Translations under genes and position numbers: made by a program
Shown: positions 1 to 12,269 of the stretch, piece after piece
Numbering within the stretch: the first letter of the stretch is position 1
Layout: every line of letters begins with the position of its first letter
The notes under the pieces: generated by a model
The model's input: the letters and a program-made list of their open reading frames with translations, nothing else
Told to the model about the DNA's origin: nothing
Database searches by the model: none
Assembly (NCBI GenBank): GCA_038496445.1
Contig: JALMLS010000525.1
Coordinates: forward strand, 62,001 to 126,000
DNA length: 64,000 nt
Direction of reading: 5' to 3'
Origin: Trichosphaerium sp. ATCC 40318
Taxonomy: Eukaryota > Discosea > Flabellinia > Trichosidae

Positions 1-49
1 AAGGTTCTATTTGGCTTGGTTGAAAAATTTATCTTGTTTATTAGTTCAT

Positions 50-1784
50 TTACAAGCTAAGAGCCAAAACAATAGCACACAAAACAGCTGAGAAGACCAT
101 TGTTAAAGCTGAAGATGTAGGAGCAACAGGCATAGTAGGCATAACTGGCATAACTGGAGCGGCAGTAGGAGCAACTGGCATAGTTGGCATAACTGGAGCG
201 GCGGTAGTTGGGGCAACTGGAGCGGCGGTAGTTGGGGCAACTGGAGCAGCAGTAGTTGGAGGAACAATGGCTGATGCAGTGATTACTTGGTCAATAACAT
301 GGATGACACCGTTGAATGCGCGTTGGTTGGCAATTGTGACTGTAATGTTACCATTGATTGTGACTGTACCAGAATTGACAGTGATTTGAAGAGAAGTATC
401 TGAGTTAAGTGGCATAACAGTTTGTCTAAGCAAACAGAGTGAGAATCGTACGTTTCGATAAAGGGTAAAAATGGCTTTTTTTTTTTTGTACGTACGTTGG
501 CATAAGATCAGTGGAGAAGATCATACCGCTGAGAACGTGGTTCAAGAGGATACCAGACAAAGCTTCAGGTGCTACGGTACCAGCAGCTGTAAAAGCAGCG
601 TTGGTTGGAGCGAACAAAGTGAATCTGTTTGTAGTGTTTCCAATAGTGGCTGTGAGGTTTGCTTGGGCGAGTGCGTCAGATAAGCTGGTGAGACCGAGTC
701 CGGCGAGGAGTTCGTTGAGTGTCAAATCTTCTGGTACAATGATAGTGTCAACAACATGAACAACACCATTGCTAGTGAAGACATCAGTTGCAACGATGTT
801 TGAGTAAGTATTGACAGTTCCAGCAGTGCTGTTGATGGTCAATGAAGAATTGGCCAAAAGAGGTGTTACAGGATCGGAAGGTAGACTGTTTGAGTAAGCA
901 AGAGCTGAAATAAAGAGTTAGTGTCTTTCGTAGAAAGAAAAAAAGAAAACAAAAAAAAAGACAAAAAAAATTGTTGTATCAAAGTAAAAAGTACCTGGAA
1001 TGACGTGGTTTTTTAATACTTTTGTGAGGAGCTCTTTACCAACATTAGTTGTTGTTAGGAAAGTGATAACAGATGAGTCGTATTTTAGGAAAGCGTCATT
1101 GTTAGGAGCAAGAACTGTGATGCCAGAAGCAGAGCCAAGTACGGATACAAGGTCAACTGCGGTAAGAGCAGTTACAACGGTTGTTAGGTTAGCTGCGTTG
1201 GCTACAATGGTCAAGTTTTCTGGGGTTGGAATAACAGTTCCAATAGTGTATACGTCGCCGTTTGATAGAGATATATTGCTGATGATTGGGATGCCGTTTA
1301 CGTATTTAAGCACATCATTTTCAAAAACAAGCTTAAGTTTTTGTGCAGCATTGAGAGTTGAAGGTGTGTAGGCGCTGTCAACAAGCATTGTAACGTTACC
1401 AGTAGCGTTGAGTGTTTTGTTTACGCCGTGGTAAGAAAGGACTCCTACTACACCTAAGAGAAATAAAGTTAGTAATGGTTGCTGCTAGCTAGGCTTGAAA
1501 CAAAAAGTGCGGAGAAATAGTGATTCTTTTTTTCTGTGTGTTTTCTTTCTCTTAGTGTACGTACTAACGGAACCAGGCGTAAAAGCACTAAAAGCTTGAT
1601 CGGTAGGAGCAAATAAAGATATTTTTGCGTCTGCTGTAGCATTCAAGAAGTCGACAATTGCTTGCTCTCCTGATGCAAAACTGAACAATTGAGTCAGGTT
1701 TTGGGCTGTTGAAAGGTAGTCGAGTATAGGTTGTGCGCTTGCGCAAGAAACGATAAGGATAAGAGCGATAAATACTGTTCTCAT
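50..1784 (-). CDS. Three-domain fasciclin (FAS1) protein, probably GPI-anchored
   Basis: Four exons (1565-1784, 995-1453, 496-904, 50-425) close in phase to 487 aa. The first ~18 residues (MRTVFIALILIVSCASA) are a signal peptide. Three FAS1 domains follow at about residues 19-150, 150-295 and 295-420. They are recognised from repeats of the F/LAP-T/N-xxAF motif, from YHGVN or NHV segments, and from domain ends of the form G-V-V/I-H-V-V/I-D. A stalk of PTTAAPV/PVMPT repeats and a hydrophobic tail (MVFSAVLCAIVLALSL) finish the protein, the layout of a GPI-anchored cell-surface protein. FAS1 domains mediate adhesion to other proteins or matrix. The domain family is seen directly; the GPI anchor and the surface role are inferred. 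Donors at three introns are GTAC-type. Confidence 0.87.
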
Positions 1785-3944
1785 TTTTGTTTGAGCGAGC
1801 TGTTGCTTTGTAAAGTGATCGGAGCAATTATAAAAAAATTTAAAATGTAGTTGGCGGAAAATTCATCTTTTTTCATAACTTCACGGTACCGAGTAGTAGA
1901 AAAAAATTGTTGCAAAAGTACTGCAAATATCCATTGAAAACTCGTTTTAAAAGGGTTCTATAGTTTTTCCGCGTTTTCGCTTTACTTTTTTAGTATATGG
2001 AAGTATAAGATGCCTAGATGCGTTTATTTATCGTCTGTGTAGTTGTTAAGAGGATACCAAATCTTTCCTATAACCTCCGAGCTCGGTTCAAAAAATTCCC
2101 GATTTCATCCCACATTAGAGTGCAACACACGAACCAACATACTTATTTAAAACGCTCTACTACATGGAACGCTAGAAGACTAATTTGGGGCCTTTTTGTA
2201 TGGTTTTAGCAGAATGCCATATTCCTTTTACGTGTTACTTGATTTAACACTCCGTTTCGCTATTTTCTAGCGAAGCATACGCTACGCTGCGATGATAGAG
2301 TCGAACTAGTTGCAAGTTTCTCCGCAGTTAAACGTACTAAGTTGCAACAATGACGTGTTGTAACCGTTGTTGATCCTCTCTGAAGTAATTGTGAAGAAAA
2401 ATCGGAAAAACAACTCGTAAACTAACAACGTGTGCGTAGTTTTTACGCTACAAGTCACATTAAATAGCTTTTTTAGCTTTTTGGCGCTTTTATTCAAATG
2501 AAAAAAGTAGTTAAGAAAATGCACCTGAAGCACACTTGTTTTGCGTTGTTTGTCATACAAACCATAGGAAACAACAGATGGACAAAATGTATTTCATTTC
2601 GTACGATAATCACACGTCAATTTACGATAATACCTAAATAAAACAAAAGCAGCAAGTGTCTTTTAAAAACAACTTGCATTTGCTTCTTTTTTTCGTTTTT
2701 TTTTTTTTTCCTTTCGAATCTTTTGCACTTGTACGTGAGTTTGTGGTACTCCGGGATAGAACGATCCTTAGCCTTCTTGCGTTGTTCGTTTCAGTAACAC
2801 CCGTTCAGTGCAATGTCCGGGTTGTCAGCATTTTTGAACGGCAAAGCCTCTGCATGGAATCTTTGTTGATTACTGTTAAGAGCGCTTCAAACGTACCAGA
2901 ACAGTTTGCTATTAGTATATCGCCATTTTAGCCTGAAAATACGGTACATTTTATCGAATGGGATGGTAGCATGCCGTTGACGTGGAGTCTATTTGGTGTA
3001 CGCCTCTGATTTTGTAGTTTTATGTTGTCCTTGGTTTTCTACTTACATCCAGTAGCTTCGTTTACTTAATGTTTCTAGTGCCGCAGAATGTAGAACTATT
3101 TCTGGCACGTTTTGGAATACCTGTGAAGACAAACTTGTTCTAGGCCACTGTATAATTTCACTATTTGATCAAACAAAAATTGCCATAGAATTGACTTCGC
3201 GATTGCCAACAAAACTATCTATGCGGCAACGTAGTATACCTCAACTTGTACAACAGTGTGGGAAGAGAAAGTCTTGAAGCTTATTTGTTGGTAATACCTT
3301 TCATGGTTTAAAAGAGAAAATGAAATGAATCTTAAAGGTATCCGATACCCTAACAGTATTCTAAAACTTCCAACTTGTCATACAATTTTTCTTATCAAAT
3401 GGGTTTAAACACAATTTTGACCTTAGCCAAAAATTCCTTTTTGAATAAACGGTATCTACAAACGTCTAGTTTATGAAGGTCACGTATATATCTCGTAGAT
3501 TTACAACATGCGATATACGTTATCTGCACATTGATTAACCTGCAAGTATTATTTTGCACATAACAAATGTTGTTTGTTGTTTTGTCAACTTTTATGAGAA
3601 ATCATTCTTTATGTTGTTTTACAAACTATGACACGTGATTCCAAAACAGTTTTGTTTTTCACTTTTTTTTCCCTTTGAAAAGGTGACGACATTTTGTTGG
3701 GTCTTTCTCGGCTCCTTACCCACCTTTCGCAAATTAACAAGAATCCGTACGTTCCCAAAATTGGTAATTTTCCGGGTTTGCCCCGACTTGAATAATAAAG
3801 TAAGAGTAAGCACTCTGCCTGTTCTTAAAGAGATTTGCCCGACTTGACAGGTATACGAAACCCGAAATAGTTCCAAGTTTGAGAAAACTCGCATTTTTTG
3901 ACATCGTGCTGTCTCGCTGTCCATTTAAATATATCTAACCAACA
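1785..3944. other. Intergenic stretch, no supported gene
   Basis: About 2.2 kb between the fasciclin gene (leftward) and the EF-hand gene (rightward), so it holds both promoters. Open frames here are short, lack phase-consistent splice partners and resemble no family I know. T-runs and AT-rich tracts are common. I see no tRNA, rRNA or mobile-element signature. Confidence 0.5.
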
Positions 3945-4761
3945 ATGGGCAACAAGCAAGGCGGCAAAGTACAAGCAAGTAGAACGCTTCTCTATCAAGT
4001 CTAAGACGTAGAAAACCTTAGTCTGGGAGAAGTAGGGTCTCTTAAAGCTACTTTTGCAGATCATAGTAAGAAGAAAGGCATAAATAGCCGTTTTGAAATG
4101 CGAAACTCTCGGGCAACTTGTAGAGAGAATGAATATACTATTGGTAGCGAAAGAGGAAGAAAAAAAATAAGTAGATAATATAATCGGTATTATGCCTTTT
4201 CTCAGGTTAAAACGCACTTTGAAGAGAAAGAAGCTTGGAGATATTGCACAGATATTCAAGGCTTTAGATGATGATGGAAACGGTTTTGTTGATTTGGGTG
4301 AATTCATTCACATGTGCGATTTAGCAAAATCACGTGATTTATCGACACGGCTTCAAATATTCTACAAAGTTGCAAATAGTGGAAAAACCGATTCCTTGGA
4401 TGCCAGTGGAGCTCAACTTCTCAGTTTTATTGCTGGTGGTAAAGATATAACTGGGATGAGTATTGATGATTTTGTAAAAGAATTCAAAGACACTACGGAC
4501 CCTGAACTTTTACAAGAATTAGGACTCACTCCTCCAAATTATATTTGTATTGAGACTCTAACTTTCAGTACTTCTTTTTACCCTTACGTTGCCGATGACG
4601 CCCTTGATGTCCTACTCGTTAAAATTAACGACTCAGAAGGCATACCCACTACCCAACTTTCATTGTATGGGAAGGATGTCAAGCTAGTGAACGAGAAGAC
4701 AATGAAAGAAAATAATGTTTCTGCTGGAGACACTCTTCTCCAAATTCTTAGTTTAAGATAA
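3945..4761 (+). CDS. Calcineurin-B-like EF-hand protein with C-terminal ubiquitin-like domain
   Basis: Three exons (3945-3978, 4006-4143, 4241-4761) give 230 aa. The N-terminus MGNKQGGK fits an N-myristoylation site as in calcineurin B and related sensors. A degenerate EF-hand lies near residues 20-45. A canonical 12-residue loop starts at D67 (DDDGNGFVDLGE, ending E78) with the usual Asp/Asn/Glu ligands. Two weaker hands probably fill residues 85-150. Residues 158-230 align without gaps to ubiquitin 2-74: ETLT at the start, KINDSEGIP matching KIQDKEGIP, then GK, N and a final LSLR. The terminal Gly-Gly is absent, so the domain cannot be conjugated. Calcium sensing and membrane attachment are inferred. 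The first intron is only 27 nt, so the first exon is the least certain. An AATAAA-like signal follows at ~4786. Confidence 0.78.
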
Positions 4762-5363
4762 ACTTTGTTTTCTTGTTCTTCTTTAAATAAACAATATCCT
4801 TAAACGTATTTTGGTTATGTATAGCGGATTACTTACTTCTACGGAGATAACTCGTCCGTAGTTACTCTGTATTTCGCAAAAATATTGTACGATACTTCGA
4901 TATTTGCTCCAAACGGAATTTGACTGTAAAGAATTCTGAAGCGTCTCAAATTAGTGGTGAGAAGAACGGGTCTGCATCCGCAGACCAAATGTTAGAGCTT
5001 ACTTTTCCAATACGGATGGTTCGTTTAGAGTTTGAAGATTGGTCATACTGTAGCAACTGGGAGAAAATTCTCTCTTCAATTGACTGACTACTTCCGTAAT
5101 GGAAAAAGCGAAGTTTGTTTGTATACAATAAATTCACCAAAAAAGATGCACAAACCACGTAGCATGCAAAGAAATTGAGAAAATTTTGTTTTTCCTAGTG
5201 TCAATGCTCCAGAGCAGCAGTTAGCTCTGTAACTATTTTACTAAGGAAATGGAATTGACGCCTTTTTGAACCACCCTGTAGTGACTGACGGAATTTGACT
5301 TGAAAACTGAAGCTTTTTTTTGTTGTGCTTTTTGGTGTTTACGCTTGATTTTTGACTTCAACA
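4762..5363. other. Intergenic stretch, no supported gene
   Basis: This stretch contains the 3' end of the EF-hand gene and the promoter of the TspO-like gene. A plus-strand frame at about 4933-5090 is open for ~50 codons but has no start or splice partners that I can defend, so it is not called. Confidence 0.4.
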
Positions 5364-6791
5364 ATGAATCTACGCTTGCTTTTACTACAAATCTGCAATC
5401 TTGGCGCTGTTTTGTTCATGATTGTTATGAACGCGCTAAGCGCTACCATTGGCTGGAACAATACTACCAATGCAAAGGTATCAGCGTTGTACGACACAAG
5501 GTACATCATACGAACTCGAAACCAAGCAAACTGTTAAAAACCTCTTAGAATAACTCCTGCTGGCTATGCGTTTAGCATATGGCTAGTAATATTCATTGGG
5601 CTTATGATTTTCGCTATTTATCAACTTTTCCCTCGTAACGCGGACAAGAACGGTTTAGTAGACAAAGTATCCATCTGGATACTGGTGAATGGCCTAGCAA
5701 ATGGTAAATAACCGTTTTTGATACCAAAATCTCTAATTTGTCTGTAGGTGTATGGTAGGTATTGGAATACGCATAAATTAAACTCACAATAACTAACAGG
5801 TCCATTGCATTCAACTATCAAAAACTTTGGGCTGCGTTCGTCATTATCTTGATTGCCCTTTTCTCCGTCGCCATGATATACCACCGTCTAGATATTGGCG
5901 GGAGATCAGGTACGTTTTAGTACATTTTTATAAAAATACCATTATTACGGCTCGGAGTAATACGTGCGGTTGTAAATTCGCATGAGAAAACCCTTTTGGA
6001 GATGAACAACTCCGTTCAAGGCCTCTTAAGGAATTTTATTATCAGTTTTTTTTTCTCGAATTTTTTTTTTGCTGATGCTTTTGACAGATGAGCACAAGTA
6101 CCCTTATGGTAAGAGTAAGAGAGAGCAAATTATTAGACTTCTTACAGTCGAATTGCCATTCTCAGTTTACTTTGGATGGTTATCTGTAGCATCATGTGCT
6201 AATCTAGCAATATGTTTTTACACAAGTACGCTCAACTTTTTTTTTTTTTCACACTTTTCTTTTCTTTTCTTTTTGCATAACACGCTCAGAGATATCCCTT
6301 ACACCTCTTTCACGTTCCTCGAAAACGTTGAGAGGTAATGTTAAGGTTATTTCGACGTGTTTACCATGAGCTAATACAGCACTATTTGCAATGTTTGTTT
6401 TTCTTACCAAATAATTTTTTTCTTAGTTCTTGACAAGTCCCAAATTCGTGGATTTTGGCTTGAAGGTCAAGCTATTGCTTTGTTCGTTGTAATTGCTATT
6501 GCAACGATTTCAATGGTTGTATTTAGGAGAGATGCAGCTTATGCCTTTGTTGTATGCTGGGCTCTCATTGCAATCAGCATTAAGCAATTCGAGTACAAAA
6601 TCATCTTCTTTATGGCTTTGACCTTGGGCGTTCTTTCAGGTATCACGGGACTTGTATGTGTTGTGTTGCGCTTTCTAGCTTTTATCCGTGGAGATGATAC
6701 CAAAGGTGATAGAACACTTATCGCTAATGTTGATGATGTAAGAGACATTCCACAAGAGTTATCTTCTGATAGCGCAGACGAAAATTTGTGA
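5364..6791 (+). CDS. TspO/MBR-related integral membrane protein
   Basis: Six exons (5364-5500, 5549-5703, 5748-5754, 5800-5909, 6088-6225, 6427-6791) give 303 aa. Family marks are ITPAGYAFSIW near residue 46, an NG-VW motif reached through the 7-nt third exon, and PFSVYFGWLSVA. These match the P-x-G/S-Y-x-F-S-I-W, N-x-x-W and P-x-S-x-Y-x-G-W signatures of the tryptophan-rich sensory protein family. Several hydrophobic helices are visible, more than the five of classic TspO, with an extra C-terminal membrane section and an acidic tail. It resembles the longer ~270-300 aa relatives rather than the 160-aa mitochondrial form. TspO binds porphyrins and sterols; substrate and membrane are unknown here. 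A polyadenylation-like AATAAA follows at ~6820. Confidence 0.85.
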
Positions 6792-7027
6792 GTTTTCTAC
6801 ATTTCTTTCAACAAAAAGAATAAAAAGAAGTCTACCTTGAGATCTCATTTTACTGTTATATCAATATTTACATCATAGTGTAGTCATAAATGACTGTGGA
6901 TGGGTGTTGACTTATTTCCCGAACGAGAAAAATGTAGTTCTTGACTTGAGCTAGTTTTTTTTCTGACTTAATCTATTTATCTTCTTCTTTTTTCATGCTA
7001 CGAGGATCGAAAATAAGTATAACTGAC

Positions 7028-8174
7028 ATGGCGTCAGATTGGGAGATAACTGACCTACCACAGGAGATTTTAGTACGTATTTTGTACATAGAAGACAGAA
7101 AATGCTAATTTTTGTAGCTTGCTATATTTAAGTGCATGGATGGCAAGTCACTAGTAGCTAGTATAAGAACATGCCAATTGTGGCGCGATATTGCGAACAC
7201 GGACGAAATTTGGCAAGAACTGTGTGATAGCTATATTAAATACCTTCCAAAGAACCAAGAGACTCCGTAAGCGACTATGACAGTATAACTGATCATTCTA
7301 ATTATTATTATTAGAAAAGACAGGTTTGTCGCTGATAGAGCACTCATAACAAAGGCAGAACTCATTCAACGCATTTGGTTCTATGGTATTCAATACTACC
7401 GCCCGAAATTCTCACCACAGTACATATATCGTACATTGGTACGTCAGTACAGCGAAAAACAATACTTTTAGTTCTAGTTGAGTTGGTTATTTCTAAAAAA
7501 CATGAATTTGTGGTAGGCAACACATACTATTGTTTGCAGTGAAACAGAAGACTGGGATGAAAGTGATGTGTGGGATCCTAATGAACAGCCACATCCCCAC
7601 CAAGCTATAAGAAAAAAGAGAATATTTAAAACACTTAATGAAGCAGTGGAATACGCACATGATGGCGATTACATACACGTGGCACACAACTTAGGACTTT
7701 GGAAACGTACTTCTTGTTTTCTTTTTTGTTCCGTCTGTTCCTAATACATTCTGACATTTCTACGACATAGATACAGAAGATCATATAGTTATAAATAAAG
7801 CTGTGCATATAAGCTCTGGAATTTCACGTTGTATAGGTACGTACAAGGCAAACTCTTAAGTTGTCATGCGACTTAATATCTAATCTTTTTTTTTTCTTAT
7901 AACAGCACAACACAAGAGGTATATTTTGCAAGGATGGAAAGGTTTGATTACTATTGAACTAAAAGATCCATCTGCTATTGCGTATATGGCAAATGGATCT
8001 ATTAGTCAGGTAGAAGTCAAAAGTGGCAAAGTTGTATTCACCAATACGTTGCTTGAAGAAAATAAGCGAACTGGCAATGGTGGTATTACTGTTAACTCTG
8101 GCTGTGGGTTAAAAATTGTGAATTCAACGGTGCGCTATTTTAATATTCAAAGAAAACTACAGGCAAAACGTTAA
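7028..8174 (+). CDS. F-box protein with right-handed beta-helix-like region
   Basis: Six exons (7028-7072, 7118-7266, 7315-7438, 7517-7706, 7771-7836, 7906-8174) give 280 aa. Residues ~5-50 form an F-box: LPQEILLAIFKCMDGKSLV, then CQLWRDIA and IWQELC. From ~residue 125 the text IFKTLNEAVEYAHDGDYIHV starts a pectin-lyase-like beta-helix (a run of short strands, with repeats around GITVNSGCGLKIVNST). This order resembles FBXO10/FBXO11-type SCF ubiquitin-ligase adaptors, but with one short helix instead of many repeats. It probably recruits a substrate to an SKP1-cullin ligase; the substrate is unknown. The next gene starts 157 bp downstream on the same strand. Confidence 0.82.
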
Positions 8175-8331
8175 ACAGCCAGACCTTTGTACTTTTCTCT
8201 ATTAGTTTTTTAGGATTTTTTTTTTAGCTGATATTTTCTTGCTTTTTTTTTGCTTTCCTACTAATACGTCTTAGCTGCTTATCCCTGTTGATCTAAAAGA
8301 TGGATGTAAGGAATGTAATTTACTTGTTAAT

Positions 8332-11300
8332 ATGTCAGAATGGTCAGGTTCTTTCGATAAGTGTACGTTATCTCTTCACTTTGTTTGCTCAAATATGTTG
8401 TAGTTATCCTACAGAACTGGAAGTTACTGGAAGCCCATGGAGAAGATCCTATAATGGCAGCTTCATGTATACATACTCTAGCATCTTGTTCTGCTTTCTT
8501 GATTAGTGGTAACGCCGTTTCTTCTAAGGAAGATTTTGATAAATGCGAAGAAGGTGAATCTTTACAGAAAAAGTGCTAACTAATCTCGTTTTTTAAATAG
8601 CTTTGGGCATGGATACAAAACTGCGCGAAAAGCTCGGAAAGATAATGTCTCAAACAAAGAATTACGAAGTAGATGCTTTAATGACTCTGTTTGAAGCCAT
8701 GGCAAGATTATTTGAGGCTTACTCTGACCGTGGTGGAGAAGACAGTGGTAAGTAATAAACAACTATCCCTCTTTTTTGAAAAACTACATTTTAGAGCATC
8801 TCCTTGCCTCTATGCAGTTTGAAAGTACTCTATTTGAGCATATTAAAGATAGCATTAATGAACCGGAGTTAATGCAATCAACATCAGAGTGTTTAAAGCA
8901 CTTGATTTATGCATACAATAAACATGTGAAAAGTACACAAAAAAGCGTTCACAGGATTTTTTTAGTTTACTCTTATCTTTAGCAAGCGTGTGCAATGGCT
9001 TGATTAGTAAAGGCATTATTGACATATTTCATAAAGCTATAAGGATCCGTAGAGATGCGGACAGCTTTGAAGAGGTGTTATGTTTGCTACGCTTGGTAGT
9101 ATCTTCCAGTACTGGTAATTGAAAAAACAGTTTTTTGGAAGCACGTTTTTTTTTTGACTGTTCCTTTAGAAGGTTCCAATGCTCTACTTAATGCTGGTGG
9201 TATTGGTTTGCTCACTGGTATATTCGAAAAGGATATGCAGCATGCTGAGAAATTCCACAGACACAATGATACGACATATTGGACGGCATGCATATTTAGT
9301 AGATTTTATACAAATGAAGGTACATTTTTTTCGTTTTTTGATTTTGTTTTGGCTAACTTTATGACCCTTAGGAGCAATTGACTCTGAATCTTTCTATATG
9401 GCACTACGTAAATGTCGTACTGCTAAGTACATTATGCAATACTATACTAAGATTGAACTTTCACAGCAAATGACTAAATTTTATTCACGTACTATGTGTG
9501 TTCTTAGCCAAGATGGTACGGTTTTGGTTTTCTTGACACAACTCAAATCATTCAAATTCTCTTCACTTTTTTCCCCTCCCACCCCACATAATACGATCTT
9601 ACGCTAATTTTAATGATAAAAACAATTTAATGGGTGTAAGAGGTTGAATGATTCAAGCTATTGCTTGGTTTTTTTTAGTTCTTACTTTTTTTTCTAGCCA
9701 AATCTCTTTCGTCAGTATGGGATCTTGCCTGTGATTATCTATATAATGCACCTGATAAATTATGCTTAAGTGTTATTGCTCTTACAGTAATGACACTTTG
9801 TTTTGAACCACAAGCTGTGGAGTACTTGATTGGTCAAAATCTGTTCTCTGTATTCAAAGATATTCTTCGTGCTAAATGTGATATTACTAAAAAGGCTGTT
9901 GGGTACCTTATCAACGCTCTTGTTGCTCTATCTAGGAACGGTAAGTATTACATGATTTTATACTGTATTGAGTTTGTTGTGACCTTCTATCATAGAAGCA
10001 GTAATGCGTGACCATAGAGGAGAGCTTGAGAAATTAGCAAAAACAACATCTGCATCACATATGACTTTTGCGGAACAACTGAAAGATCTCCAAAATTCGA
10101 CCAATCAAAGCCATTTGAATGGTTTACTATTATCTTGTGCACAACAGACTATTTCAGGTACAACTCCTGGTTATTGTCAAGTTTTTTCTTTTTTGGAACA
10201 AATCTGTGTCTTGTATCTAGTACAGTCCCTTTCTCCCATAATAATGAACTACGACCAATCAAAGAACTATAAAACTATTTCTTAGTATTTCTTGTTATCG
10301 GATATTCTATCATACAAGACAAATGCCTTTGTCCGATTTTTCTTTTCACTAATTGTTTTGCAAAAGGCAAAATCAAAATGTCTAGAGGTTCTTTTAAAAA
10401 CTTAAAGTATATAACTCCTGGAGCTTTAACATGCCCTGTACGTATTAATAACACATTAAAAGAAAACAAAAAACATGTACAAAGCACGTGCTTTATACGT
10501 GTTTTGCACGTGATGTGGGTAAGTAAAAACGAAAGGCTAACTTTTTTTTGTAGGATGGTTTAACCGTAGTTAATCGATTCTGTGCTTTTGATAGTTGTAT
10601 TGCTGATTGCTTTGTAACTACTGGTGCGTATAGGCATCATGATATTTGACTTAATAGTTCTATAGGTAAATGGTATTATGAAGTGACATTTATCACAAGC
10701 AGACTAATGCAAGTTGGTTGGGCATCACCCAATTGTTTGTTAGATTACAAGGTAAATTACTATTTTATGCTTGTTTTGTCTGGAAAGCTATCTAACCTTT
10801 CCGTACTAGCATGGTTCTGGAATTGGAGATGATGAATTATCATGGGCTATTGATTTATACAGACGTGTTTACTGGCATGCTGGAAAGAAGCGTGTTCCTT
10901 TCTATGGTAAACCAAAACAACAACATTGTAAAATTAATTGTTTTCTAAGATTTGGACGAAATGCCAAAGTGGAGCAAAGGAATGACTCTCCAATGTTGCC
11001 TAGACCTAGATTCGGTAAGTTAATCTAGTATTATGCATGATTATTATTTCTTATATGTATAATAGACACCCACACGGATGAGATTCTGTCTTAACGGAGG
11101 AGTATGTTTTCGGGGTTTTTTGAACGATTTTGTTTTTGGTTGAATGCTAACTAATGATGCCTTTTAGGCTTGGCTAGCGGATAAATTTGTAGGATTTGAG
11201 GTACCAGAAGGAGGTCTAGCACCAGCATTTTCCCTTGAAATAGCCCAGGCTTGCACAGCGAATTTTGGTGTGGATGGGTTTAGGTGCGTTGATGCAAACT

Positions 11301-11383
11301 GTCCAACGAACCTGTTGATATTCTTATTAAATTATAGGTATGAAGTACCGGACGGATATAAACCAATGTATGAGGCTGCGTAA
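8332..11383 (+). CDS. Armadillo-like helical repeat plus SPRY domain protein
   Basis: Seventeen exons run from 8332-8362 to 11338-11383 with unbroken phase, giving 627 aa. The first ~430 residues are alpha-helical with armadillo/HEAT character (for example PIMAASCIHTLASCSAFLIS and several leucine-rich helix pairs). The SPRY domain occupies about residues 455-620: GKWYYEVTF, MQVGWAS, GIGDDELSWA, then FCLNGG and GLAPAFSLE. The SPRY part resembles that of RSPRY1, but no RING finger is visible. The helical and SPRY halves join through one longer intron (10158-10366) whose phase fits. A second possibility is two adjacent genes, but no stop or start supports that. SPRY domains bind protein targets; the function here is unknown. 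The start ATG at 8332 is the first in-frame methionine. Confidence 0.78.
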
Positions 11384-11617
11384 CAATAATAAACTACTAT
11401 ACAATAAGATATCATCAGGTTGTAGCCTCACGTTTATTGTTGTGCTCACCACAATAACAGAAGGTATAAGGCGTACACAACATAAAGATACAAAAACCTG
11501 AGTATTTATGTTAAAGCTTACAAATGTATCACATCTCGAACTGCGATGTGTATGTTTGGTCCGTTAGCTGTTTGTGAAACTGTCACGTTGAAAAGTATTT
11601 TACAAGATCTACATCGT

Positions 11618-12269
11618 CTATGGTCGTAGTACCAACAATAAGAGGGTTACGTTTGATAATTTTCTACAGTCTTTTTTGGGAAAGAACCGATTAGCACACG
11701 TGCATATTAAATGAATGATTTCTTGACGTACTGTCTCCTCTATTTGTATATCTGTACGTCTTACTCTAGGTTTAGGACGTTTAACCATTCTACGTTGTTG
11801 TAACGCCCCACATTCTGTGCAAGTAACGACAACATGTGTCTCTCTTTGAGCTAAATATTTGAACGGTTAACCGACTCTTTTATGATTTCCTGGTGTGTTT
11901 TTTTTGCGTTACCTTTCATTCTAGTTTGTTTGTTTACGCCTGAAATTAGCACTGCATGGCAGTAACGGCATATATTGGCTTTTACATCAGCTCCACTTGT
12001 TTAAATTAGTTGAAATTGATGTTTTATGCGTTTGCGTACAGTCTGAAGTCGTTTGGGACCTTTTTTGCTACTTTTTTTATTGTGTAGGCATAGTATCGTG
12101 CTAACTCTGGATTTGAATCCGCTACAAGGTCAGCAGCTTGTATTAAATAAGATGTACGTCTTATAGCGACATTATTGAGTTTTCGCCTCTTTTTTTGCTT
12201 TGGGCGCTTGGAACGCTTTCTCTTTGGTTTGGATACTGGTTTTACAGCGTTTATTTCTTCTTTTTCCAT
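11618..12269 (-). CDS. RPP21: RNase P/MRP protein subunit, Rpr2/Rpp21/SNM1 family
   Basis: Three exons (12040-12269, 11913-11995, 11618-11850) close to 181 aa. The N-terminus is rich in lysine and arginine. Next comes the family helix pattern LIQAADLVADSNPELARYYAYTI (residues ~42-64; human Rpp21 has a similar LARFYCYT). Two zinc-ligand pairs follow, CRYC and CTEC, the latter in THVVVTCTECG. The protein would bind the RNA of RNase P, which trims the 5' ends of tRNA precursors in the nucleus. A tail of about 50 residues after the zinc ribbon contains a further CTC. It is convergent with the ARM-SPRY gene; only ~234 bp separate their stops. Confidence 0.8.

Noticed and set aside
4933-5090. Plus-strand open segment of ~50 codons
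   Set aside because: No start codon, splice partner or recognisable family.
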